A stretch of 64,000 bases of DNA from Stomoxys calcitrans (Eukaryota > Arthropoda > Insecta > Diptera > Muscidae): contig NC_081552.1 in assembly GCF_963082655.1 (NCBI RefSeq), positions 65,236,589-65,300,588 on the forward strand, read 5' to 3'. The notes below the pieces were generated by a model. That model was not told where the DNA came from, made no database searches, and worked only from the letters and a program-made list of their open reading frames with translations. Positions within the stretch are counted from its first letter, which is position 1. The number at the start of each line of letters is the position of its first letter. Position numbers and translations under genes: made by a program. Positions 1 through 12,499 of the stretch are shown here, piece by piece.

Positions 1-952
1 TCTTCTTAGGCAAAAAAAGGATATAAGAAAAGATTTGCTCTGCTATTAGAGCGATATCAAGATATGGTCCGGTTTGGACCACAATTAAATTATATGTTGG
101 AGACCTGTGTAAAATGTCAGCCAATTCGAATAAGAATTGCGCCCTTTGTGGGCTCATGAAGTAAAATAGAGAGATCGATTTATATGGGACCTGTATCGGG
201 CTATAAACCAATTCAGACCATAATAAACACGTATGTTAATGGTCATAAGGGAATCCGTCGTACAAAATTTCAGGCAAGTCGGATAATAATTGCGACTTCT
301 AGAGGCTCAAGAAGTCAAGATCCCAGATCGGTTTATATGGCAGCTATATCAGGTTATGAACCGACTTGTACTTTATTTGACATAGTTGTTAAAAGTAATA
401 ATAAAATACGTCTTGCGAAATTTCAGCCAAATCGGATAGAAATTGAGCCCTCTAGAAGCTCAAGAAGTCAAGTCTCCAGATCTGTTTATATGACAGCTAT
501 ATCAGGTTATAAACCGATTTGAACCATATTTGGCACAGTTGTTGGATATCATAACAAAATACTACGTAACAAAATTCATTCAAATTGGATAAGAATTGCG
601 CCCTCTAGAGGCTCAAGAAGTCAAGACCCAAGATCGGTTTATATGGCAGCTATATCAAAAAATGGACCGATATGGCCCATTTACAATGCCAACCGACCTA
701 CACTAATAAGAAGTATTTGTGCAAAATTTCAAGCGGCTAGCTTAACTCCTTCGGAAGTTAGCGTGCTTTCTACAGACAGACGAACGGACGGACGGACTGA
801 CTGACGGACAGACGTACGGACATGGCTAGATCGACATAAGATTTCACGACGATTAAGAATATATATACTTTATGGGGTCTCAGACGAATATTTCGAGTAG
901 TTACAATCAGAATGACGAAATTAGTATACCCCCCATCTTATGGTGGAGGGTA
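1..952 (+). mobile_element. Helentron-like (DINE/HINE-type) element A, cut by window edge
   Basis: This A copy begins inside the 5' region, so its terminal palindrome lies outside the window. It carries several 153-bp units containing TATATGGCAGCTATAT. The invariant A 3' module follows: the CGGCTAGC segment, a GACG/GACA tract at about 772-831, the TATATATACTTTATGGGGTC core and the terminal GGTGGAGGGTA. The end is fused directly to an inverted B copy. There is no transposase or Rep coding sequence. The open frame at 184-522 is the tandem unit read in one frame and is not called a gene. Confidence 0.75.
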
Positions 953-956
953 CAAT

Positions 957-2341
957 AAAGATATTGAGATATTGAGCTGAAATTTTGCACAGATTCATTG
1001 TTTGTCCATAAGCAGGTTGATTTTGAAGATGGGCTATATCGGACAATATCTTGATACAGCCCCCATATAGACCGATCCGCCGATTTAGGTTCTTAGGCCC
1101 ATAAAAGCCACATTTATTATCCGATTTTCCTGAAATTTGGGATAGTGAATTGTGTTAGGCCCTTCGACGTCCTTCTTTAATTTGGCACATATCAGTCCAG
1201 ATTTGGATATAGCTGCCATATAGACCAATCTGCCGATTTAGGGTCTTAGGTCCATAAAAGCCACATTTATTATCCGATTTTGCTAAAAATTGGGACAGTG
1301 AGTTGTGTTGGCCCTTCGACGTCCTTCTTCAATTTGGCCCAGATCGGTTCAAATTTGCATATATTGTTGCCATATAGACAAATCTCGAGATTTAAGGTTT
1401 TGGGCCAATAAAAGGCGCATTTATTGTCCGATGTCGCCGAAATTTGGGACAGTGTGTTGGGTTAAGGCCTTCGCCATACCTGTGCAACATGGCACATATC
1501 GGTCCAGATTTGAATATAGCTGCTATATAGACCAATCTGCCGATTTAGGGTCTTAGGTCCATAAAAGCCACATTTATTATCCGATTTTGCTAAAAATTGG
1601 GACAGTGAGTTGTGTTGGCCCTTCGACGTCTTTCTTCAATTTGGCCCAGATCGGTTCAAATTTGCATATATTGTTGCCATATAGACAAATCTCTCGATTT
1701 AAGGTTTTGGGCCATAAATGGCGCATTTATTGTCCGATATCGCCGAAATTTGGGACAGTGAGTTGCGTTGGTCCCTTCGACATTCTTCTTTAATTTGGCT
1801 CAGATCGGAACAGATTTGTATATAGCTGCCATATAGACCGATCTCTCGATTTAAGATTTTGGGACCATAAAAGGCGCATTTATTGTCCGACGTCGCCGAA
1901 ATTTTTTGCAGTCAGTTGTGATAGGCTCTTTGACATTTTTCTGCAACTTGGTCCAGATAGGTCCAGATTTGGATATAGGTGCCATACCGATATCTCGATT
2001 TAAAATCTTGGCCCCATAAAAGACTCATTTATAATCTGATTTCACTGAAATTTGACACAGTGACTTATGTTAGGCTTTTCGACATCCGTGTCGTATATGG
2101 TTCAGATCGGTTTATTTTTAGATATAGCTACTTAAAAGACCTTAATATTTTTACACAATTGAACAATGACTTGTACTTCTAAGTATTTGGTCCAAATTGG
2201 AACACATTTCGATATAGCTGCTATGGGGTATAAGGTATGCATTTTTCACCGGATTTTGACGAAAGGTGTTTTACATATATACCCGAGGTGGTGGGTATCC
2301 AAAGTTCGACCCGGCCGAACTTAACGCCTTTTTACTTGTTT
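957..2341 (-). mobile_element. Helentron-like element B, 3' end missing
   Basis: This inverted B copy has about eight units. Its 5' end is at the right, with the CCCGGCCGAAC palindrome arm and the TTTTTACTTGTT terminus near 2310-2341. The left side starts within the GATATTGAGCTGAAA segment. The GTCY tract, TA core and 3' hairpin are therefore missing, and the copy abuts the preceding A end. The 68- to 83-codon open frames here are unit-frame artefacts. Confidence 0.75.
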
Positions 2342-2639
2342 ATTTATGTTACTTTATTTGAAGAATCCCAATATGTAAGTATGCAATAAGATCAAAGCTT
2401 TTCTACAATAAACAGAGATGTATTCAGGACTACGACAACATGATGAAATAACTGCATCACGGTCAATAACCAATAGCTGAGCTATGCAGGATTATCCAAT
2501 AAACTCAGTGAGCTCCTCGTAAATGAGATGTTCGCGAATTGAAATACTGACTTCTAAAACTTTTACTTTTGCACTAAAAAATACTACCATGCTTAACACA
2601 GAGAATAACTTTAATGCCTTTCCGAATATAAATGACAAC
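2342..2639. other. Unrecognised island between B and A
   Basis: I see no similarity to other parts of the window. On the minus strand a frame is open from about 2637 to a stop at 2492-2494. It reads as a hydrophobic stretch followed by charged residues, but is too short and unsupported to call. Confidence 0.4.
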
Positions 2640-4262
2640 AAGTAAAAGCGTGCTAAGTTCGGCCGGGCCGAATCTTATATACCCTCCACCATGGATCGCA
2701 TTTGTCGAGTTCTTTTCCCGGCATCTCTTCTTAGGCAAAAAAGGATATAAGAAAAGAGTTGCTCTGCTATTAAGACGATATCAAGATATGGTCCGGTTCG
2801 GACCACAATAAAATTATATGTTGGAGACCTGTGTAAAATTTCAGCCAATTCGTATAAGAATTGCGCCCATTGGGGCTCACGAAGTAAAATAGAGAGAACG
2901 ATTTATATGGGATCTGTATCGGGCTATAGACCGATTCAGACCATAATAAACACGTTTGTTGATGGTCATGAGAGGATCCGTCGTACAAAATTTCAGGCAT
3001 ATCGGATAATAATTGCGACCTCTAGGGGTCAAGATCCCAGATCGGTTTATATGGCAGCTATATCAGGTTATGAATCGATTTCAACCTTATTTGACACAGT
3101 TGTTGAAAGTAAAAATAAAATACGTCATGCAAAATTTCAGCCAAATCGGATAGGAATTGCGCCCTCTAAAAGCTCAAGAAGTCAAATCCCCAGATCTGTT
3201 TATATGACAGCTATATCAGGTTATGGACCGATTTCAACCATACCTGGCACATTTGTTGGATATCAGAACAAAATACTTCTTGCAAAAATTTATTCAAATC
3301 GGATAAGAATTGTGCCCTCTAGAGGCTCAAGAAATCAAGACCCAAGATCGGTTTATATGGCAGCTATATCAGGTTATGGACCGATTTAAACCATACTTCG
3401 CACAGTTGTTGGTTATCATAACAAAACACGTCGTGCGAAATTCCATTCCATTCGGATTAGAATTGCGCCCTCTAGAGGCTCAAGAAGTCAAGACCCCAGA
3501 TCGGTTTATATAGCAGCTATATCAGGTTATGGGCCGATTTCAACCATACTTGGCACAGTTGTTGGATATAATAACAAAACACGTCGTGCAAAATTTCATT
3601 TCAATCGGATAAGAATTGCGCACTCTAGAGGCTCAAGAAGTCAGGACCCAAGATCGGTTTATATGGCAGCTATATCAGGTTATGAACCGATTTCAACCAT
3701 ACTTGGCACAGTTGTTGGATATCATAACAAAACACGTCATGCAAAATTTCATTCTGATCGGATAAGAATTGCGCACGCTAGAGGCTCAAGAAGTCAAGAC
3801 CCAAGATCGGTTTATATGGCAGCTATATCAGGTTATAAACCGATTTGAACCATACTTAGCACAGTTGTTGGATATCATAACAAAACACGTCGTGCAAAAT
3901 TTCATCCCAATCGGATAAGAATTGCGCACTCTAGAGGCTCAAGAAGTCAAGACCCAAGATCGGATTATATGGCAGCTATATCAAAACATGGACCGATATG
4001 GCCCATTTACAATACCAACCGACCTACACTAATAAGAAGAATTTGTGCAAAATTTCAAGCGGCTAGCTCTACTCCATCGGAAGTTAGCGTGCTTTCGAAA
4101 GACAGACGGACGGACAGACGGACGGACATGGCTAGATCGACATAAAATGTCACGACGATCAAGAATATATATACTTTATGGGGTCTAAGACGAATATTTC
4201 GAGTAGTTACAAACAGAATGACGAAATTAGTATACCCCCATCTTATGGTGGAGGGTATAAAA
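2640..4262 (+). mobile_element. Helentron-like element A, full-length reference copy
   Basis: Both termini are present. The 5' palindrome TTCGGCCGGGCCGAA is at 2658-2672. The subterminal repeat TATACCCTCCACCAT is at 2678-2692, and its exact reverse complement is at 4245-4259. Unit starts (the ATCGGT or variant box) fall at 3193, 3347, 3500, 3653, 3806 and 3959, so the period is 153-154 bp. The GACG/GACA tract lies near 4092-4130 and the TATATATA core near 4165-4175. The 160-residue frame at 2907-3389 spans the array and ends at the TGA found in most A units, so it is not treated as coding. Confidence 0.85.
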
Positions 4263-5094
4263 ATGATAACACAACAACACATTCGGTTAAAGTAACTGAT
4301 TGGTTGAAGCACTAACTAAAACAGAAATTGTATGCATATGATTGGAATCTTAGTAGGGTTAACTCTTTGTTTGTACTCGGTTAGGAATTTTCAAATAATA
4401 AGTACAATAGATGATAAAAACAACTAGAGTTAAAACAAATTTAGTTTATATGCAAATGAATGGCATAACTAATAGATTGATTATAAACATCTTCATATAA
4501 TGGTTTCGATAATAACGTAATCAATTTGGCCACTGATGAACTAAGAAAATGACGGATATTTGGTGCTGACATTTAAAAATTTTTTACCAATATCATTAAT
4601 TTGTATCTGTAATCGAATTCCAACCGATGATTTCTTTGAGTATATTGGTCGAATCAAATTACCTCCTTTATTCCTTAAAAAATCATATAAAATGTCAATC
4701 CTATAACGAATTATATTAGGTATTCCAAATGTAATACATTCACCATTTTCCCACTGGGTACGTACATATGCTTAAACTTCATTGCAACTTTTATGCTTCT
4801 CCAACACAAAAATTAAACATTTTCATTGCTATACAGTGTACCGTCGAAGTAAATTATGCATTACATGTTTGATGTAGTGTTATAATAAATAATTACACAA
4901 CTTTCAAAAACTTAAGTTCACAGCACGAATAAACTTATGCATGCACTTTTAGCTACAAGGTGTTCACTTTAGTTAATAAATACTTAAAAGAATTATAGTT
5001 CTTACAAGCGAATGCATTTGAATAGATTTTACACTCGGTGCCCATAGATTGTGGTTTATGGAAAAAAAGTAAAAACGAGCTTAGACTATTGGGA
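4263..5094. other. AT-rich island, no recognised repeat
   Basis: This low-GC stretch matches none of the window's repeat families. It holds the open frame at 4541-4771. It also has a short minus-strand frame ending near 4953 with two cysteines, which I cannot identify. Confidence 0.4.
4541..4771 (-). CDS. Unidentified open frame, possible exon or gene remnant
   Basis: This minus-strand frame has 76 codons without a stop and ends in TAG at 4541-4543. A TAA lies just upstream at 4772-4774, so there is no in-frame ATG start. The product would be mixed polar and hydrophobic: WENGEC at residues 7-12, an IRYRIDILYDFLR stretch at 21-33, and a C-terminal NVSTKYPSFS that includes an N-glycosylation sequon. 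Possible acceptors (TTTAAG, ACCCAG) precede the first third but lack a strong pyrimidine tract. I do not recognise the family. It could be an exon, a decayed gene or a chance frame in AT-rich DNA. Confidence 0.22.
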   Translation of the reverse strand, partial: AYVRTQWENGECITFGIPNIIRYRIDILYDFLRNKGGNLIRPIYSKKSSVGIRLQIQINDIGKKFLNVSTKYPSFS

Positions 5095-5850
5095 AGGATC
5101 TTATAACACCAACCTTCAAAGGTTAGGTGCGATACCACCGGAACAGAAAAAGGGAGATGCCGCGCTTTAAAAAGCCCAACAACTTGCCAATTATCACATC
5201 CGCTAAATCAGACAAGTTCTCAAAAAAGGAGAATCTAAAGTGGGACTTCTTCTGACTGCCAGTGCGGGACACACACACAGTAGATGCACTATAGTCTCTT
5301 CTTCCTCAACGTCCTCACAGCTGCGCAAAAGTCGTTACTTCAACCTTCAGTCTGACAGCATGTTTTCCGGTTAGACAGTGACCAAACATAACGGACACAA
5401 TGACTGGAACGTCTGCGTTCCAGCGACAACAAAGCGGTAGACCTCTTCAAGTTTAGATAGGTCCACATCATTTTGGAGTGCTCACAACTAACACTTTATG
5501 ACCATCCGACATTCGGGCCTGATTTTACAAACTAAGCTTACATGTAGCTGCAGGCATACCCACAGAAATGTGTAAGGTTCTTTTAGTCTTGCAAGTCTGT
5601 TTGGAGAATCGGGCATTGTATGAAGCATAACACAGAGTTCGTAACCGCCGCATGACCAAAGAGAAAACTCCCATAGCGTCACAGCAATGGTCCCAGCAAT
5701 TTGTCTAGCCACAATGTTCAGAGGCATTAGGTGTAGCATTTAATTCAATGGATCAGATGATGGCTGTGATACTCACACTAGCCATCCATTGTATCCAGCT
5801 GAGTATTGAATAGCAGGTAGGCTTTTAAAAAAGCTTCACAGTGGGATGGG
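5095..5850 (-). pseudogene. LOA/Jockey-like retrotransposon fragment: RT end, RNase H side, 3' end
   Basis: Read on the minus strand, this matches the 3' half of the fragment at 21893-22870. Shared segments include the one encoding a CEDVEEEETI-like stretch, the GATTTAGCGGATGTGA segment and the TTGGGCTTTTTAAAGCG segment. The right side encodes a decayed RT-to-RNase H linker (LMPLNIVARQIAGT near 5700-5740), typical of LOA/Jockey-type ORF2. Multiple stops and frameshifts make it inactive. It has no flanking ORF1 and looks like a truncated insertion. Confidence 0.65.
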
Positions 5851-6488
5851 AAAAAAGTGGAAAAAAGTTTGCCATTTTAGAACGGATAAAGACGTCTTCA
5901 TGAAATTTAACAAGGTTATATCTGAGGGGTTAGCAAACAGCTGAGGGGTCAACAAATGAGGGCTCTAGAACCCCCGAAGGCACTTTATTGCAATATTTCT
6001 CAAAATCCGACGAACATATATATGTGAGTTTTATCTAAATCCATACTTATTTCTATTTTGGGAGATTGGTCAATGAACATGTACAGCATATCTCTCAAAG
6101 TGTCCACTGAATTCGACTAACAAAAATTTAATTTCGCGGTTCTGGTTGTTATTATTGTTGTTTGTGAAGGCATTGCTGCACCTATTTTAAATTGTTAAAC
6201 TGATTTGGACAACTAATAAAATTTATTATATTTTTGCCGCAATATAAACAAAGGTCCTGTTCTTCAGTTAAAACTTATGCGAGTTACAAATCAATAAAAG
6301 TGAAAAAAGTAAATGTTTGGCATTTTGTCACCAAAAAATTTAATGTCGTGCTTTCGTGACCTAATAATTTCAATTCTGCCAATTGTGCTATAAAAAGGAC
6401 TTAATGAAGATGCGTTTTAAAAGCAATTTTTATAAATTGTATAAACTCTAGTAGGAGATATCTGAAATACAATATTGGAATATTAAAC
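5851..6488. other. Unrecognised AT-rich stretch with a D-type fragment
   Basis: About 5990-6110 resembles a D unit (CCGACGAACATATATATG followed by an ATTGGTCAATGAA segment). Nothing else here is recognised on either strand. Confidence 0.35.
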
Positions 6489-7820
6489 AAGTAAAAGCAT
6501 GCTAAGTTCGGCCGGGCCGAATCTTATATACCCTCCACCATGGATCGCATTTGTCGAGTTCTTTTCCCGGCATCTCTTCTTAGGCAAAAAAGGATATAAG
6601 AAAAGAGTTGCTCTGCTATTAAAACGATATCAAGATATGGTCCGGTTCGGACCACAATTAAATTATATGTTGGAGACCTGTGTAAAATTTCAGCCAATTC
6701 GTATAAGAATTGCGCCCATTGGGGCTCACGAAGTAAAATAGAGAGAACGATTTATGTGGGATATGTATCGGGCTATAGACCGATTCAGACCATAATAAAC
6801 ACGTTTGTTGATGGTCATGAGAGGATCCGTCGTACAAAATTTCAGGCATATCGGATAATAAGTGCGACCTCTAGGGGTCAAGAAGTCAAGATCCCAGATC
6901 GGTTTATATGGCAGCTATATCAGGTTATGAACCGATTTGAATCTTATTTGACACAGTTGTTGAAAGTAAAAATAAAATATGTCATGCAAAATTTCAGCCA
7001 AATCGGATAGGAATTGCTCCCTCTAGAAGCTCAAGAAGTCAAATCCCCAGATATGTTTATATGACAGCTATATCAGGTTATGGGCCGATTTCAACCATAC
7101 TTGGCACAGTTGTTGGATATCATAACGAAATACTTGGTGCAAAAATTCATTCAAATCGGATAAGAATTGTACCCTCTAGAGGCTCAAGAAGTCAACACCC
7201 AAGATCGGTTTATATGACAGCTACATCAGGTTATGGACCGATTTGAACCATACATGGCATAGTTGTTGGATATCATAACAAAACACGTCGTGCAAAATTT
7301 CATTCTGATCGGATAAGAATTGCGCACGCTAGAGGCTCAAGAAGTCAAGACACAAGATCGGTTTATATGGCAGCTATATCAGGTTATTAACCGATTTGAA
7401 CCATACTTGGCACAGTTGTTGGATATCATAGCAAAACACGTCGTGCAAAATTTCATTCCAGTCGGATAAGAATTGCGCACTCTAGAGGCTCAAGAAGTCA
7501 AGACCCAAGATCGGTTTATATGGCAGCTATATCAAAACATGGACCGATATGGCCCATTTACAATACCAACCGACCTACACTAATAAGAAGTATTTGTGCA
7601 AAATTTCAAGTGGCTAGCTTTACTCCTTCGGAAGTTAGCGTGCTTTCGACAGACAAACGGACGGACGGACGGACAGACGGACGGACATGGCTAGATCGAC
7701 ATAAAATGTCGCGACGATCAAGAATATATATACTTTATGGGGTCTCAGACGAATATTTCGAGTAGTTACAAACAGAATGACGAAATTAGTATACCCCCCA
7801 TCTTATGGTGGCGGGTATAA
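6489..7820 (+). mobile_element. Helentron-like element A, near complete
   Basis: The 5' end AAGTAAAAGCATGC and palindrome TTCGGCCGGGCCGAA are intact, and the 3' end is GGTGGCGGGTATAAAA. It is a close relative of the copy at 2640: both have the GCCCATTGGGGCTCACG variant in the leader and a shortened CTCTAGGGGTCAAG in the first unit. They probably belong to one subfamily. Confidence 0.82.
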
Positions 7821-7865
7821 AAAATGGAAAAACTATTCGAGTTCTCAAAATGCAAAACTAACTTT

Positions 7866-8404
7866 ATAACATACTAGCTGAGCCCGGCACGCTCTTCTGC
7901 GCCCGATAATGCTATGTTGGAGAAAAGTACTCTTCATTTGGAAATTTCTGCCTAATTTAATTTGAAAATGTTTTTCAATTTTCCTGTGGATTTTTCTACT
8001 CTCAAATACCCCCAATTTTCCTGTGGATAAGTAAAATTTCTGTTTAAGGGTGTGGTGGATCTCCAAAGACTTGGTCTCAAAAGTGAAAGTCAATTTCGTG
8101 CTCTACACTCAGGGAACTTTTATTTAAGATCCATACTGCCATGGTCGGTAAATACGTCCGATTTGAGGGGTTTTTTGGGGGCGGGGTGACCCACAAAACA
8201 CTAAGTCCCACAATTGGATATCAGATTCGCTTTCTACTCTCAAATACTTTTAATTTGATAGCCATATTGTAGTGATTGGTCTATAAATCCTTTTGGCGGG
8301 TTTTGGGGGTGGGCGGCCCTCCTAGGCACCCCACCTCCGATTCTGATACCAAATTTTTGTTTTAATTCGTTGTTTTAATTTTGTTTAATTCGCTCTACTT
8401 TTGA
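7866..8404 (+). repeat. E-type interspersed repeat
   Basis: It starts with ACTAGCTGAGCCCGG and continues with units of about 130 bp around a TCAAATACTTTTAATTTGAT motif and a G-rich GGGTTTTGGGGGTGGGCGGCC motif. Two unit starts are about 130 bp apart, near 8121 and 8251. The opening segment reappears inverted at 27605-27715. The transposon class is unknown. Confidence 0.6.
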
Positions 8405-8530
8405 ACAAAACGGTGTTGCCCAGCAGCACGTCGTTTGGAATTGTCTATCGATGAGCTAAAAATGGTTGCCATCTTACCATTAAGGTTTGCAACTCCTCCT
8501 ATCTCGCTGATCGTCATAATTTTTGGTGTA
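8405..8530 (+). mobile_element. D-type element, isolated 5' end
   Basis: This matches 37505-37640 closely. It carries a degraded version of the D palindrome (GTGTTGCCCAGCAGCAC) followed by TCTATCGATGAGCTAAAAAT. The rest of the element is missing. Confidence 0.6.
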
Positions 8531-9400
8531 TGGCGGCCTACATTTATTTGTGTCCCAACACATTAATGAAATCACACAGTGTCCTGTTAGGTAATTGTGA
8601 TTGATCGAGGTGAGATGGTCCGCTAGATATAGGAGCAGAATGAAGATATTAGATTCGTAGTCCACAACCGTGTATCTTTAATTTAAGCCCACATTGTCAT
8701 GATTGGTCTATACAGCCATTTGGAGGAGGGTGTCTACATGAGAGTTGTGTGCCACACTCCATTTGCCGCTTGTGCACATATTTGAATGACGCACTCTATT
8801 CAAAAATATCTATCATTTGATCCCCCATTATTTTAATTTTGGGAGATAAAGCGCCACTTAGATTCGTATTCAACTCCTAAGTACCTTTCATTTAATTCTC
8901 ATATAGCTATGATCGAGTCAAATTCAGACATGGGGCTCCTTTTGGGGGTGGGACGACCCGCAAATACTAAAACACCTTCTTTTATGTCATATTAGTAATC
9001 TTCTCCCGAATACCTTTAATTTGAGTCCCATTTTGATATGTACGTCCAATATGTTTGTTTGGAGAACTTTTGGGGTTTGAGTGGACCCTGTGTTCCTTGG
9101 ACCTAACTTTTAATACCATATTCGTATTCTACTTTCCAATACCTTTTATTTAATACCATATTCATATAATCCCAATCGGTCAACCTTGATTTTGGGTGGT
9201 GTTTTTGGGGGTAACGGGGGAGGGTCCGCCCCCTTCCAATATCAACAAATTATATAGCCTATTCCTCCTATCTGACCATATTCGCAATCTACTCCCAAAT
9301 ACCTTTCATTCGAGTCCCATATTGTCATAGTCTATACGGAACAAACGAATTTTCAAACTCACAAACAAACAAACACAAATTCATGTTTATACCCACCACC
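8531..9400 (+). repeat. E-type repeat, several units and tail
   Basis: Repeated ACCTTTCATTTGAGTCCCAT-like and GGGGTGGG-like motifs mark the units. The tail near 9355-9385 is CAAACAAACAAACACAAATT. The first 130 bp are too diverged to assign firmly. A segment around 8760-8830 recurs inverted near 61310-61390. Confidence 0.55.
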
Positions 9401-10305
9401 ATAGAATAGGGTGTATATTCATTTTTATATGTATAGATAGATATATAGATTTTCATTACCCTAAATGGGGTATCAAATTTCGAGCAAAGCCAACATGTTC
9501 AAACTGTAATAACTACGGTTGACAAATGACAATATTATTGCAAATTACCCAAAATCGGACGAACATAGGTATGGGAGCCACACCTAAATCTTAACTGATT
9601 TTAACCAAACTTCTTAGTTATTGTGGTAGGCATCGAGAAAAGCGTTGTGCACAATTTTGGCAAGATTGGTCAATAAATGCGCTTGCAATGGCTGTAGAAG
9701 TGAAAATCGGAAGATAAACATATACGGCAGCTATATCTTAATCTGAAGCGATTTTTACGAAATGCACCAGTAATATTAAGAGTCATAAGAAAATTGTTCT
9801 TTCCAAACTTCAAGAAACGGTTAACAAATGAGCACTTTATTGTAATATTATTCCAAATCGGACGAACATATATATGGGAGTTATATCTAATATTGAACTG
9901 AAAATTTTGATTTCCAGCAAATTTCTCATATATTGTGGAAGTCGTGGAGGAAAGTGTTGTACAAAATTTTGGGAAGATCGGTCAATAAATGCGCTTGCAG
10001 TGGCTCTAGAAGTGAAAATCAACGTTAAATATATGTGGCAGCTATATCCAAATCTGAACCGATTTTTTATAATTTACAAATAATGTAAAGATTCAGAAGA
10101 AAATTACAACTGCAAAATTTCGTGAGAATCGATTTACAAATGACAGACAGGCAGCCAGACGGACAAAGCTAACTCTAATCAGAAAGTGATTCTGAGTCGA
10201 TCGGTGTACCTATCAATGGGTCTATCTCTGTTCCTTCTGGGTGTTGCAAACAAATGCACTAAGTTATAATACCATGTACATATACAGTAGTAGTGTAGGG
10301 TATAA
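9401..10305 (+). mobile_element. Helentron-like element D
   Basis: Units of about 152 bp (positions 9571, 9722 and 9874 at the ATGGGAG/ACGGCAG point) contain CGGACGAACATA and GGCAGCTATATC. They are followed by a CAGACAGGCAGCCAGACGG tract, an AGAAAGTGATTCTGAGTCGA segment and the terminal TGTAGGGTATAA. The same 3' module ends the C element at 13500-13665, so C and D are sister types. The 5' end is blurred by TATA-rich DNA. Confidence 0.65.
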
Positions 10306-10575
10306 TACAACGACATCTTCAAGCAACAAAAATTTTGTAAATTTTGCAAGCAATCTAAATCTGTACATCAATTTAAACATCATTTCTCAAATGTCTTCGC
10401 AAATCACAAAATACTAGGTCAGCCCCTGTAAATATTTATAATTTTTAAGTCGAATATCTCCATATCAGTTAGAGATATTTGAAACAAAATATGATGCATT
10501 TAAAGAATGTCTTAGGAAACACTTTCCAACTAATAAAATTGGCAAATAGGACCATAAATGAGCATTTCGCAGTGA

Positions 10576-12000
10576 AAGCAATAGGTTATTATTTTTGGAA
10601 ACAAAATTTAAATCACTCAAGGATAGCTGGGATAGAGGTGTAAATTAGGCGGTTGATAATCTGCGTCAGAAATCGGGGATCAACGGTCAATTGAAATGTA
10701 TCGTTGTGCGCTAAAAAATATTGTTGAGATCTGACAAGGTGCAGCACTAGATTTAGGGAAGAAGGAAGATATTCCTTCTCGACCAATGTCGCATGCTTGG
10801 ATACCAAGGATTCCCTCAGATCCTGAATCGATACGTGGTAGTCTAAGGGAATGTAAGCCCAATCTTTCAACCACCGACTGGAAGATTGGATGGGGCTGGT
10901 GGTGACCGGAGACATGCAGTATTTGTACTAAATTCCGGCTGTCTCGCAGACCTCAACAAGTCTGAAGGAGTTGTGTCCTATGGACTCAACAAGTTGAGAC
11001 TGAAAGTCTATAGAAACGGAGGGTTTGGGGAATCAGGGGACTACTCAGGAGTTGTTGCTGAACACTTGCCCGAGGAACTACAGACCACATCGCTAAAGTC
11101 TGGGGGATTGGAGGAGACTGGAAGGACTCAAGGTCCTCCTGATGGCAATGGGATTTGACGTGGATCTTATCCAGAAACCATGGGTGTGTGGATAAATGAT
11201 TCGTGGACTAAGATTTTCGGGGTTTAAACTCCTCAAGGGTACGAGGAATGGGAGACACAGCGCCTGTATTCTTTCAAAGAAATGTTTTTCTTCTTCCGTC
11301 GCTAAGCACTAAAGATGTAGAAGTAGTCAGGCTTGAAATAAACAAGTCTCATTACTGACTGGCTTCCCTATATATGTCACACGGTTCTGAGATGCCGCCT
11401 TCTAACCTTAAGTCGCTGGTTGAACTGCAGAACAACAGAGCAAAAGCCACATAAGCACCACACGATTAGGACGCATATAAGACTGAGTTAAGAAAATATA
11501 AGGACGAGCTGTGAAAGGCTCAGAAAAAATCTTGGGTAGAATTCTCCAGCTCCGTGGAGGATATATCTAAGGCCTCTAGCCTAAGGAAGATTCTGCCCTC
11601 GAGACCTATTACGGTGGGGTATATTCAAAAGTCAGAGAATGTATGGACAATGTCTTGTGAGGAAACAATAGAACTACTCGTTGATACACATTTCCCGGGA
11701 AATTCTCCAACGGACAACGTTGTCACTGGTATGCATTCTTCGAGGATATTAGGGAAATTTTGTCTGAGCCGAAAATCCTTTGGGCGATAAGAAGTTTCGA
11801 CTCCTTTAAGTCGGCAGACCGTGATAATGTATCACCGGTTGAATTACAAGCTGTGTCTGGAACCAGTCCCCTGTCTAAGGAAGATATACTCTGCTTGTAT
11901 CAGAATGTCATATACACCTGTGGGATGAAGGGACACGAAGGTAATTTTCATTCAGAAAGCAGCATGGACGTAGCTAGCAGCAGGGACAATGATTTTGCCT
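10576..12000 (+). pseudogene. LOA/Jockey-like retrotransposon fragment: ORF1 C-terminus, endonuclease start, EN-RT linker
   Basis: This matches 49318-50700 over most of its length but lacks the 49410-49730 part of ORF1. Around 10790-11060, spread over two frames, it encodes a domain resembling the DUF4780-type ORF1 domain of insect retrotransposons: WIPRIPSDPES, TTDWKIG, and then an EGVVSYGLNKLRLKVYR stretch. From about 11130 it gives the start of an APE-like endonuclease (FDVDLIQKPWV). At 11760-11870 it gives an RT-leading segment (SFDSFKSADRDNVSPVELQ). Stops and frameshifts throughout mean no product is expected. The clade is inferred from motifs. Confidence 0.65.
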
Positions 12001-12499
12001 AAAGAAAAAATTTAAGTTAAATTTATTCTAAACAATAAATTTCATAAACATTTTTTTAAATGGCTGATTGATGAATGATTTTTTTTAAGAAATAAATTTC
12101 AGCAAAACTCTTTTAAGACAACCTTTTTTCGAATTTTTTTTTAAAGCCAAAATTTCAAAAAAATTTTGCATTTTGCGACATTATATTTGCATAAATATTT
12201 TTAAAGTCTTTTTATTATGCTTATCTGTCCCAAACAAAATTTTCCTAAAATATATATTTTTAAAGACAAAATTTTAACCTCGATTTCGTTGTTAAATTTT
12301 GATGAAATGTTATATATTCATAATTTAATGGAATAATATTAAAGGAGCAATTTTTTTTAAATATTTTTAATTCTAAAGATTTTTGAAAAAAAGCAAAAAA
12401 TTTTTGAAAAAAAGCAAAAAAGTCTTTTTCTCATTGAGATTTTATTGCAGGATATTGTCCGGCTTTAGACTATTGTTTTCTATTCAAAGAATAGTATAG
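12001..12499. other. Very AT-rich stretch, no gene seen
   Basis: It has long A and T runs and recurring AAAATTTT/TTTAAAGACAAAATTTT words, possibly a decayed simple repeat. No open frame or known element is recognised. Confidence 0.4.

Noticed and set aside
2640..4262. Element A considered as a MITE or TIR DNA transposon
   Set aside because: The inverted repeats are subterminal, no target-site duplication is visible at the ends, and the tandem array, microsatellite and 3' hairpin fit Helentron-related elements better.
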